Origin: an uncultured Bacteroidia bacterium
Lineage (GTDB): Bacteria; Bacteroidota; Bacteroidia; Bacteroidales; UBA932
Length of the DNA stretch: 41,279 nt
Assembly: GCA_902767355.1 (NCBI GenBank)
Contig: CACXHG010000145.1
Span: 1 to 41,279 of the forward strand
Direction: 5' to 3'
Made by a program: the position numbers and the translations under genes. The stretch's first letter is position 1. Every line of letters begins with the position of its first letter. The notes beneath the pieces are model-generated. The model saw only the letters and a program-made list of their open reading frames with translations. It made no database searches and had not been told where the DNA came from. Below, piece by piece: positions 8,042-15,483 of the stretch.

Positions 8042-8167
8042 TTATTTCTGCATTTTTTTTGCATTTTTCGACCAAATTTTTTGACAGCGATTTTTCACTT
8101 ATTCAATCATTTACACACTTGCACTCACCGGCACAATCCGCGCTTTGCGACCAAACTTGACGGACGT

Positions 8168-8199
8168 AAAAAAAGCAGCCCCGGAAAAACTGGGGCTGC
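8168..8199 (-). terminator. Rho-independent terminator of the PBP-to-GDPD operon
   Basis: An 8-bp perfect GC-rich stem (GCAGCCCC/GGGGCTGC, 8175-8182 and 8192-8199) with a 9-nt loop is followed on the minus strand by seven T residues. It lies about 27 nt after the stop of the glycerophosphodiesterase gene. Confidence 0.85.
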
Positions 8200-8225
8200 T
8201 GCTGGTGACATATTAATTATATGAG

Positions 8226-9044
8226 TTAGTACTCGATGGTGTACCAGGGAAGGTTCTTGTTGAAGGCCTTCTTGGCGGCGGCGGGGATGTCGGTGCAAAC
8301 ATTGTCGGCGCCCAGGCTGATGCCGAGGATGATGCCGTTGATGTCTTCGGTGGGCCAGAGGTTGACCTTGAGACCCTCTTTATGGGCCTTTTCCACAGCA
8401 TTGTAGCAGGTGCCGTCTATGCGGCCTGCAAGGCGGCCTACGCCCAGGTCGACGGCCTTATCTATGGTGGTGTTGTTCACCGGCTCATTGGTGATGAGCA
8501 TCAGCTCTGCGGTGGGGAAACTCTTTGCAAGATACTCCAGAGGCCTGGGGTCGAAGGAAGATATCACAAAGGTGGCGCCAATGGGCTTGACGGCCATAAC
8601 CCTGTGATAAACAGCCTCGCACATCTCCTTGACAGCCTCGTCGGAATAGAGTGCGGCGTCGCTCTTGATCTCGAACTCGAAATACTCGATGTCGCCCTTC
8701 TTCTCTATCCATTTGAGCAGGTCTTCCAGGAAGAGCACTCTGCTCTTGCCGACCTTGAGATTCTTGATCTGTTTGGCCTTGGAGGTCTCCACATTGCCCT
8801 TGCCGTTGGTGGCGCGGTCCAGGGAGCTGTCGTGCAGCAGCACCAGCTCGCCGTCGCTGGTCATGCGGATGTCGGTCTCGAAACCGCGGAAACCGGCCTT
8901 GTAGGCCCCGTCGAAAGCGGACTGGGTGTTCTCGTCAAATTCTGCGCGGCCGCCGCGGTGGGCGTACAGACGCACTGCATTGTCCTGAGCGACTGCCATA
9001 AATGACATCAGCGCCATAGCGCAAATAATAAGTGTCTTTTTCAT
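8226..9044 (-). CDS. Secreted glycerophosphodiester phosphodiesterase family protein
   Basis: The 272-residue product has a signal peptide (MKKTLIICAMALMSFMAVAQ) and a GDPD TIM-barrel. Expected catalytic and metal residues are visible: His29-Arg30 in YAHRGG, Glu39-Asn40 in DENT, Glu56 and Asp58 in FETDIR, and His71 in LLHDSSLDRATNG. The family hydrolyses glycerophosphodiesters to glycerol 3-phosphate and an alcohol, so a role in periplasmic phospholipid-headgroup salvage is likely, but the substrate is not shown. The closing segment GADNVCTDIP is typical of the barrel end. It is the last gene of the operon, 10 nt after the DUF4294 gene and just before the terminator. Confidence 0.88.
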   Translation of the reverse strand: MKKTLIICAMALMSFMAVAQDNAVRLYAHRGGRAEFDENTQSAFDGAYKAGFRGFETDIRMTSDGELVLLHDSSLDRATNGKGNVETSKAKQIKNLKVGKSRVLFLEDLLKWIEKKGDIEYFEFEIKSDAALYSDEAVKEMCEAVYHRVMAVKPIGATFVISSFDPRPLEYLAKSFPTAELMLITNEPVNNTTIDKAVDLGVGRLAGRIDGTCYNAVEKAHKEGLKVNLWPTEDINGIILGISLGADNVCTDIPAAAKKAFNKNLPWYTIEY

Positions 9045-9054
9045 AAGTTATTAA

Positions 9055-9831
9055 TTATTTGAATATAGATGATTTGCGTTTCTCTTTCTTGCGAGCGGCG
9101 CGGCCCCTTTCCTTGTTTTTCTCCAGCGACTTGTAATACGGCTCGCGGAACTTCTCCGGGATGACAATCTCGGGGCGCGGACGCCCGAACAGGAACTCGT
9201 ACAGCTCGTCGAACTCCCCGTAGTTCCAGGCCTTGCACAGCTGCTCCAGGTCGGCATCTTCGCCCTCCGGCTCGTAGCGCTGCTTGATATTGCCCTTGAA
9301 CAGCTTGGCCACGCCCTGCCAGAAGCCGGCATTCACACGGCCGAGATACTTCTTGATGATGTCGTAGGGCGGCATGCCCACCTCACGGTCTATCAGGCGT
9401 ATCATCATCAGTCCCTGACTCAGCGTGAGCTGCTTGAACAGCGGCTCAAAGTCGTTCAGAAGCTCGTCTTTGATGCTCTGCAGATACTTTTCCTGCTGGC
9501 GCTCGTTGTAGTTGCGCGCCGCAAAGAGACTGTCGGTCTCGCGTATGGTCTGGGCTATGAACAGCGCGTAGGGGTACGCCTTGCTGAAATTGTGCACACG
9601 GCGGGCACGGGCGCGCCACTCCCGCTTGGAAAGATATTTCTTGGGGTGGATGCGGGCCGGCCGGATTTCATCGACATAGATGGTGTCGCCGCGGGAGTCG
9701 ATCTCATATTTGAGAATCTGATCCTGGGGTCGTCCCTGCGTACGCGCCTGGCCGAAGGCAGGCCCGAAAGCCGCCAGAAGGGCAAGCACAAAGAGCGCCG
9801 CGCGCAGCCGGATATGTCGCAAAAAAGTCAT
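9055..9831 (-). CDS. DUF4294 domain protein, exported
   Basis: This 258-residue protein starts with a clear signal peptide (MTFLRHIRLRAALFVLALLAAFGPAFGQ) and resembles the Bacteroidota-specific DUF4294 family, with the conserved segment containing RVHNFSKAYPYA and LMMIRLIDREVG. The C-terminus is highly basic (KERGRAARKKEKRKSSIFK). Its function is unknown; it is probably periplasmic. The chosen ATG lies 2 nt after the radA stop; a longer in-frame reading would need a non-ATG start inside radA. It is co-transcribed with radA and the glycerophosphodiesterase gene. Confidence 0.85.
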   Translation of the reverse strand: MTFLRHIRLRAALFVLALLAAFGPAFGQARTQGRPQDQILKYEIDSRGDTIYVDEIRPARIHPKKYLSKREWRARARRVHNFSKAYPYALFIAQTIRETDSLFAARNYNERQQEKYLQSIKDELLNDFEPLFKQLTLSQGLMMIRLIDREVGMPPYDIIKKYLGRVNAGFWQGVAKLFKGNIKQRYEPEGEDADLEQLCKAWNYGEFDELYEFLFGRPRPEIVIPEKFREPYYKSLEKNKERGRAARKKEKRKSSIFK

Positions 9832-9833
9832 AT

Positions 9834-11207
9834 CTACTTGAACACAAGCCTGCAAAGGGCAGGTATGTCGGCTACAGGTACAACTTCAATGCCAGTCTCG
9901 GAAAAAGAGCCTTCCTTATTGAAGGATGATATGTATATCTTCTTGAAACCTATCTTCTTAGCCTCTGCAATGCGGCGCTGCACCTGACTCACCGGGCGCA
10001 GCTCTCCGCTGAGGCCGATCTCTGCGCAGAAGCAGCTGGTAAGGGGCACGCTCAGGTCGAAGTTGCTGGCCAGGATGGCCACGGCCACGGCCATGTCGCA
10101 GGCGGGATCGGTCACGCGCAGGCCGCCGGCCACATTCAGGAAAACGTCCTTGGCGGCCAGCTTGAAGCCGGCCCGCTTCTCCAGCACCGCCAGCAGCATG
10201 TTCATGCGGCGGGCGTCGAAGCCGTTGGCGTTGCGCTGCGGCATACCGTAGGCCGCCGTGCTCACCAGCGCCTGTATCTCCAGCATGAAAGGCCGCGTGC
10301 CGTCCATCACGGAGGCGATGGCTATGCCGCTCAGATCGTCCTGATGCATGGGGATGAGTATTTCCGACGGGTTCAGCACCTGGCGCAGGCCCTCGCCGGT
10401 CATCTCGAACACCGCCAGCTCCGAAGTGCTGCCGAAGCGGTTCTTGATGCTGCGCAGCAGGCGGTAGGCGCCGCGGGTGTCGCCCTCGAACTGCAGCACC
10501 ACATCCACTATGTGCTCCAGCACCTTGGGCCCGGCGATGGTGCCGTCTTTGGTGATGTGGCCTATGAGAATCACCGGCGTGCCGCTCTCCTTGGCGTAGC
10601 GCAGCAGGCGGGCGGCGCATTCGCGCACCTGCGACACGCTGCCGGCAGACGAGTCCAGGGCGTCGGAGTAGATGGTCTGTATGGAATCCACCACCAGCAG
10701 GTCTGGAGCCACGGCGGCCGCCTGCTCCAGGATATTCTCCAATATTGTCTCCGACAGGATGCTGCAGTGCGAAGAATCGCCGCCCAGGCGCTGGGCGCGC
10801 ATCTTTATCTGCCGCGGACTCTCCTCGCCCGAGACATAGAGCGTCTTGAGATTGGGGCAGCCGAGCGGGATCTGCAGGGCCAGGGTGGACTTGCCTATGC
10901 CGGGCTCGCCGCCCAGCAGTATCATCGAACCCTCTACCAGGCCGCCGCCCAGCAGGCGGTCCACCTCTGCCAGGCCTATCGAGAAGCGGTTCTCGCTGGT
11001 GAGGGAAATCTCGTCGAGAGACATGGGCCGGGCGTCGGACTCGGTGGCCACGAACGCCCTGCTACGGGTGGCAGCAGAGGATTTCCTTTCCCTTTTCGGC
11101 TCCTCCACCATCGTGTTCCACTCGCCGCATGCCGGGCAACGGCCCATCCATTTGGGGCTCTCGTTGCCGCAGGAAGTACAGTACCAAACGGTTTTCTCTT
11201 TTGCCAT
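9834..11207 (-). CDS. radA: DNA repair protein RadA
   Basis: The 457-residue cytosolic ATPase promotes branch migration of recombination intermediates alongside RecA. An N-terminal C4 zinc finger (Cys10, 13, 24, 27), a RecA-like core with Walker A GGEPGIGKST (99-108), the RadA-specific KNRFG motif near residue 255, and a C-terminal Lon-protease-like domain (GGLRVTDPACDMAVAVAILA) appear in order. All are intact. It follows prmC by 3 nt. Confidence 0.96.
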   Translation of the reverse strand: MAKEKTVWYCTSCGNESPKWMGRCPACGEWNTMVEEPKRERKSSAATRSRAFVATESDARPMSLDEISLTSENRFSIGLAEVDRLLGGGLVEGSMILLGGEPGIGKSTLALQIPLGCPNLKTLYVSGEESPRQIKMRAQRLGGDSSHCSILSETILENILEQAAAVAPDLLVVDSIQTIYSDALDSSAGSVSQVRECAARLLRYAKESGTPVILIGHITKDGTIAGPKVLEHIVDVVLQFEGDTRGAYRLLRSIKNRFGSTSELAVFEMTGEGLRQVLNPSEILIPMHQDDLSGIAIASVMDGTRPFMLEIQALVSTAAYGMPQRNANGFDARRMNMLLAVLEKRAGFKLAAKDVFLNVAGGLRVTDPACDMAVAVAILASNFDLSVPLTSCFCAEIGLSGELRPVSQVQRRIAEAKKIGFKKIYISSFNKEGSFSETGIEVVPVADIPALCRLVFK

Positions 11208-11210
11208 AAT

Positions 11211-12065
11211 CTATTTTTTTACCACAATGAAGCGGTCTTTGCCATTGATGTCCTGGATTACGGCCGCGCCGGTAAAGAGCGCTGCCGTTTCGGCTGCAAG
11301 AGAGGCGTTTATCTCCAGCCAGAGGCTGCCGCCGTCCTTGAGCAGCCCATCTGCCCAGAGCGCGATGGCGCGGTAGAAGCGCAGCGGGTCACTGTCCGGC
11401 ACAAAAAGCGCCTGCTCCGGCTCCCAGTCCAGCACGTTGGGCTCCATCTGCGCCCTCTCCGACTCCATCACATACGGCGGATTGCTCACTATGAGGTCGA
11501 ATTTGGGCAGGCCTGCCGGCGGAGCGGCCAGCACGTCGGCCTGGAACAGCACGGGGCGCGCGCCCTGCAGCTTGACCCTCTGGCGGCAGGCTATCTTGAG
11601 GGCGGCGTCGCTGATGTCGCAGCCGAACACCTGCGCCTCGGGAAACTCGCTGGCAAAGGCATAGGCCAGGCAGCCGCTGCCGGTGCAGATGTCCAGGATG
11701 GAGAAATTGTCGTCCTGGCTTTCCTGCATCAGCCTGTCGCAGTCCTCGGCCGCAAGCTCGTAGAGCTGCTCCGTCTCCGGGCGCGGAATCAGCACCCCGG
11801 GGCCGACCTTGATGCGCAGACCCGCGAACCAGGTGTAGCCCAGCACATATTGCAGCGGCTCGCCCTTTGCCAGGCGCTCGGCCGCCTCGGCCAGCAGCTG
11901 CCCTTTGGCGTCATCTACCACGGTGTCCGGCTCGCTCAGATGCTTGTAGTCCGGCACTGACAGCAGGCTGGTGACGGCGCGGATGGCAATCGAGCGCGCC
12001 TCCCTGGGCTCGTACAGCGGTTCCAGAGAAGCGGCAATGGCGTCTATGTGCTCCTTGAGTGTCAT
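11211..12065 (-). CDS. prmC: Peptide chain release factor N5-glutamine methyltransferase
   Basis: The 284-residue enzyme methylates the Gln of the GGQ motif in RF1/RF2. It has an N-terminal helical domain, the SAM-binding motif I ILDICTGSGCLAYAFA, and the glutamine-binding SNPPY motif in DLIVSNPPYVMESE. The start MTLKEHIDAIAASLEPLYEP was chosen because its ATG overlaps the ddl stop as ATGA, a translational-coupling arrangement; the longer upstream frame is shadowed by ddl. Confidence 0.94.
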   Translation of the reverse strand: MTLKEHIDAIAASLEPLYEPREARSIAIRAVTSLLSVPDYKHLSEPDTVVDDAKGQLLAEAAERLAKGEPLQYVLGYTWFAGLRIKVGPGVLIPRPETEQLYELAAEDCDRLMQESQDDNFSILDICTGSGCLAYAFASEFPEAQVFGCDISDAALKIACRQRVKLQGARPVLFQADVLAAPPAGLPKFDLIVSNPPYVMESERAQMEPNVLDWEPEQALFVPDSDPLRFYRAIALWADGLLKDGGSLWLEINASLAAETAALFTGAAVIQDINGKDRFIVVKK

Positions 12066-13039
12066 TTGCGCAGCGCGTTTTCTATAAGGGCCGTGAAGAA
12101 CTCTGTCATATTGCGTCCGGAGGCACGCACCATCTTGGGCACCAGGCTCATGCGCGTCATGCCGGGGGTGGCGTTGATCTCCAGGAAATATACGCCTTCG
12201 CTGCCGGCGATATAGTCTATGCGTATCAGGCCAGTGCCGCCAAGATGAGTGTAAATCTTTTTGGTGCAGGCCGTTATCTGGCCTGCCAGCTCTTCTGATA
12301 TGGGCGCGGGGCAAAGCTCCTCGCTCTTGCCGTTGTATTTGGCGTCGTAATCGAAATACTCGTTGGTGGTGACAATCTCCGTGATGGGCAGGGCCACCGG
12401 CTCGCCGCCGTCCATATAGATGGCCTGGGTCAGCTCGCGGCCGACTATAGCCTTCTCTATCAGGATGGTATCGCCCTCACCAAAGGCATAGTCTATGGCT
12501 GCGGGCAGCAGCGAGGGGTCCTTGACCTTGGTCACGCCAAAACTGCTGCCGCCGTCGGACGGTTTCACAAATACCGGCAGGCCCAGCTTGGCCACGATAT
12601 CTTCTGCATCGTATTGCTGGCCGCGGCGCAGGAACACGTCGGCGGCCATCTTCACGCCCGTGTCTGCCAGAAGCCGCTTGCAGGAATATTTGTTGAAGGC
12701 GATGGTGCACACGAAAGAAGAGCAGGTGGTCACGGGCACGCCCATCATCTCAAAGTAGCCCTGCAGCAGGCCGTTCTCTCCGGGGATGCCGTGAATCATG
12801 ATGCAGGCCACGTCAAACTTGACGCCGGCGCAGGAGAAGTCGCCTTTATCCACCTCCCCTAGCACCTTCATGGTCTCGCCTTCCCACTCTACCAGCTGCC
12901 AGCTGTCGGGGTTGAAGAGCACCTCGAATACATTATATCTTTCCCTATCGATAACAGAAGCGGCATATCTGCCGCTCAAGATTGAAATCGGGCGCTCCGA
13001 AGACGGACCGCCGTAAATTACTGCAACATTCTTTTTCAC
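12062..13039 (-). CDS. ddl: D-alanine--D-alanine ligase
   Basis: This 325-residue ATP-grasp enzyme joins two D-Ala for the peptidoglycan stem peptide. Visible motifs are the N-terminal AVIYGGPSSERPISILSG, the HGIPGENGLLQGYFE substrate region, the ATP-grasp loop KPSDGGSSFGV, and the C-terminal FLEINATPGMT metal site. It starts 15 nt after the PBP stop and overlaps prmC by 4 nt, so two consecutive peptidoglycan genes head this operon. Confidence 0.96.
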   Translation of the reverse strand: MKKNVAVIYGGPSSERPISILSGRYAASVIDRERYNVFEVLFNPDSWQLVEWEGETMKVLGEVDKGDFSCAGVKFDVACIMIHGIPGENGLLQGYFEMMGVPVTTCSSFVCTIAFNKYSCKRLLADTGVKMAADVFLRRGQQYDAEDIVAKLGLPVFVKPSDGGSSFGVTKVKDPSLLPAAIDYAFGEGDTILIEKAIVGRELTQAIYMDGGEPVALPITEIVTTNEYFDYDAKYNGKSEELCPAPISEELAGQITACTKKIYTHLGGTGLIRIDYIAGSEGVYFLEINATPGMTRMSLVPKMVRASGRNMTEFFTALIENALRK

Positions 13040-13054
13040 TTCAAAAACTACACT

Positions 13055-15415
13055 TTAATCGAAATAATCATTCTCTTCGTCATAGCCGCCCTCGGACTCA
13101 CCCCAAGAGAGGTTTTCGCCGCCGGAAGCGCAGCTGAGGTCCATATCCCAGCCTGCCGGAGGCACGAACTGCTCGCCGTTGCTTATGCCGATGCTCTTGT
13201 CGGCCATGACCTTCTGCATGAACAGGCCCCAGATAGGCAGTGCCATATTGCTGCCGCCGCCCAGCCGGGTGCTCTCGAAGTGGACCTGACGGTCCTCTGC
13301 GCCCACCCATACGCCGGCGGTGAGCCTGGGCACATAGCCTATGAACCAGCCGTCGGAGTTGTCGTTGGTGGTACCGGTCTTGCCGGCGGCACCCTGTATG
13401 CCGTATTTCCACTTGAGGCGGGTGCCGGTGCCCTCGTTCACCACGCCCTGCATCAGATTAACCATCAGATAGGCTGTCTGGGCGCTCAGGGCCTCCTTCT
13501 TGTGGGGGGCGAAAGTGGTCAGCAGGTTACCCTGGCTGTCCTCTATCTTATCTACGAACATGCTGGTGATATACACGCCCCGCGAGGGGTAGGTGTTGTA
13601 GGCAGACACCATCTCGAACACGGATATGTCGCACGAACCCACGCAGAGCGAGTACACGGGCTCCAGATAGCTGCTGATGCCCATCTTACGGCACATCTCT
13701 ATCATGGCCTCCGGGCCGAACTGCTTCATCAGAAAGGCCGAGATATTGTTGGACGAGTGCGCCAGGCCCCACTTGAGGGTGACCGTCTGGCCTATCCACT
13801 CCGCCCTGTCGGTGCTGCGGGGGGTCCAGGTGGTGTTGCCTATCTCGAAGGTATAGGGTATGTTGGCCACCCTGTCGCAGGGAGAATAGCCTTCCTGCAT
13901 GGCCAGGGTATAGAGATATGGCTTTATGGTAGAGCCCACCTGACGGCGGCCCTGCCGCACGTTGTCGTATTTGAAATAGCGGTAGTCGGGACCGCCCACA
14001 TAGGCCTTGACCTTGCCCGTGTTGGGCTCCACGGCCATCAGCGCAGCCCTCAGGAAGGACTTGTAGTAGCGTATGGAGTCGTTGGGCGTCATCACGGTGT
14101 CTATGCTGCCCTGCCTGTTCCAGGCAAAGACATTCATCTGCACCGGCGTATCGAAGCTCTTGAGGATTTCCTTTTCCGATATGCCCTGCTTTTTCATCCC
14201 CATCCAGCGGTCGCTCCAGCGGCGGGCCTGATTCATGGCGCTGTTTATCACGTCCTGCGGGATGTCGTTGGAGAAGGGGCGGTTGCGCTTGCCGCGCAGC
14301 TCGCGGTCGAAGGTCGGCTGCAAATCCTTGCCAAGATGCTGGCGCACAGCCTGTTCGGCATAACGCTGCATACGGCTGTCGATGGTGGTATATATCCTCA
14401 GGCCGTCCTTGTCCAGATTGTATTTGGTGCCGTCCGGCTTGGTGTTCTTGTTGAGCCAGCCATACAGCGGGTCATCTACCCAGGCGGTGGAATCCACCTG
14501 ATAATCTACCCAGTTGCGATAGTCGCTGCGCTTGGGCTTGGTTGCGTTCATGGTGCGGCGGAGCATATCCCTCAGATAGGGGGCCAGGCCGGTGTTGTGG
14601 TCCTGCCGCTCGTATTTGAGCACAATGTCCAGCTGCTGCAGCGAGTCGCACTCGTGCTTGGTCAGATAGCCGTGCTGGCGCATGCGCGACAGAATCAGGT
14701 TGCGGCGGGCCATCGACTGGTCGTAATTCAGGGCCGGGTTGTAGCGGGTGGGCTTGTTGATCATGCCCACAAGGCAGGCGCTCTCTTCTGCCGTGAGCTC
14801 GCTGGGGTGCTTGTCGAAGAAGGTGCGGGCCGCGGTATTGATGCCGTAGGCGTTGCTGCCGAAGAACACGGCATTCATATACATGGTGATAATCTCGTTC
14901 TTGGTGTAGTTGCGCTCCAACTTGACGGCTGTGATCCACTCCCTGAACTTGATGTTGACCATGTGGATGACCTTGGCGCCCGGGAAGTGCGGATAGCTCT
15001 CGGACCGCGGATAGAGCGTCTTGGCCAGCTGCTGGGTGATGGTGCTGCCGCCGCCCGCAGAGCTCTCACGCATGGCCAGCGTCTTGACCGCCACGCGGGC
15101 CAGGCCGCGGAAATCGATGCCGGAATGCTTGTAGAAGCGGGCGTCTTCGGTGGCCACCGCCGCGTCTATCAGACACTGCGGCAGGTCTTCAAAAGAAGCG
15201 AAGGTCCGGTTCTCGATGTGATAGGTGCTCAGCACGCGGCCGTCGCAGCTGATAAGCTCGGTGGCCAGATTGCTCTTGTGGTTTTCCAACTCCTCGAAAG
15301 ACGGGATTTTGGCAAACAGGGCGACCAGGAGCAGCCAGAAGCCTATGAGCACGAAGGGGGCGACCAAAAGAATCCACCACCACTTTATAATTGTTTTGCG
15401 AGTTTTATCTTTCAT
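13055..15415 (-). CDS. Class A penicillin-binding protein (PBP1A type)
   Basis: This 786-residue bifunctional protein polymerises glycan strands and cross-links them in the periplasm. After a cytoplasmic start and one membrane anchor (WWWILLVAPFVLIGFWLLLV), the glycosyltransferase domain shows ATEDARFYKHSGIDFRG and GGSTITQQLAKTLY. The transpeptidase domain shows SxxK at about Ser495 (STIKPY), SxN in SSNNIS, and KTG near residue 678 (GKTGTTND). The ATG used follows a candidate promoter; an earlier GTG would lie inside it. A Gly/Asp/Glu-rich tail ends the protein. Confidence 0.94.
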   Translation of the reverse strand: MKDKTRKTIIKWWWILLVAPFVLIGFWLLLVALFAKIPSFEELENHKSNLATELISCDGRVLSTYHIENRTFASFEDLPQCLIDAAVATEDARFYKHSGIDFRGLARVAVKTLAMRESSAGGGSTITQQLAKTLYPRSESYPHFPGAKVIHMVNIKFREWITAVKLERNYTKNEIITMYMNAVFFGSNAYGINTAARTFFDKHPSELTAEESACLVGMINKPTRYNPALNYDQSMARRNLILSRMRQHGYLTKHECDSLQQLDIVLKYERQDHNTGLAPYLRDMLRRTMNATKPKRSDYRNWVDYQVDSTAWVDDPLYGWLNKNTKPDGTKYNLDKDGLRIYTTIDSRMQRYAEQAVRQHLGKDLQPTFDRELRGKRNRPFSNDIPQDVINSAMNQARRWSDRWMGMKKQGISEKEILKSFDTPVQMNVFAWNRQGSIDTVMTPNDSIRYYKSFLRAALMAVEPNTGKVKAYVGGPDYRYFKYDNVRQGRRQVGSTIKPYLYTLAMQEGYSPCDRVANIPYTFEIGNTTWTPRSTDRAEWIGQTVTLKWGLAHSSNNISAFLMKQFGPEAMIEMCRKMGISSYLEPVYSLCVGSCDISVFEMVSAYNTYPSRGVYITSMFVDKIEDSQGNLLTTFAPHKKEALSAQTAYLMVNLMQGVVNEGTGTRLKWKYGIQGAAGKTGTTNDNSDGWFIGYVPRLTAGVWVGAEDRQVHFESTRLGGGSNMALPIWGLFMQKVMADKSIGISNGEQFVPPAGWDMDLSCASGGENLSWGESEGGYDEENDYFD

Positions 15416-15424
15416 TTGAGAAGT

Positions 15425-15457
15425 TTTGGCAAATGTAGAAATAAATCCTTTACTTTG
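15425..15457 (+). promoter_or_regulatory. Probable topA promoter
   Basis: TTTG (15425-15428) is followed after 21 bp by TTACTTTG (15450-15457), one mismatch from TAnnTTTG. It lies 26 nt before the topA start codon and overlaps the opposing PBP promoter. Confidence 0.55.
15430..15437 (-). promoter_or_regulatory. Probable -7 element for the PBP-ddl-prmC-radA operon
   Basis: On the minus strand TACATTTG matches TAnnTTTG exactly. No clear TTTG is seen 19-21 bp upstream. The inferred leader is only about 10 nt. Confidence 0.5.
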
Positions 15458-15483
15458 CCACACTAAAATAATAATGGACTGAT

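Noticed and set aside
8062..8070. A CATTTTTCG match (half of the 12-mer repeat) upstream of the rplP promoter
   Set aside because: It is a single 9-bp partial match in AT-rich sequence with no partner 21 bp away.
13280..15466. A 728-residue open frame antisense to the class A PBP gene
   Set aside because: Same shadow effect; the opposite strand encodes an intact PBP with all catalytic motifs.
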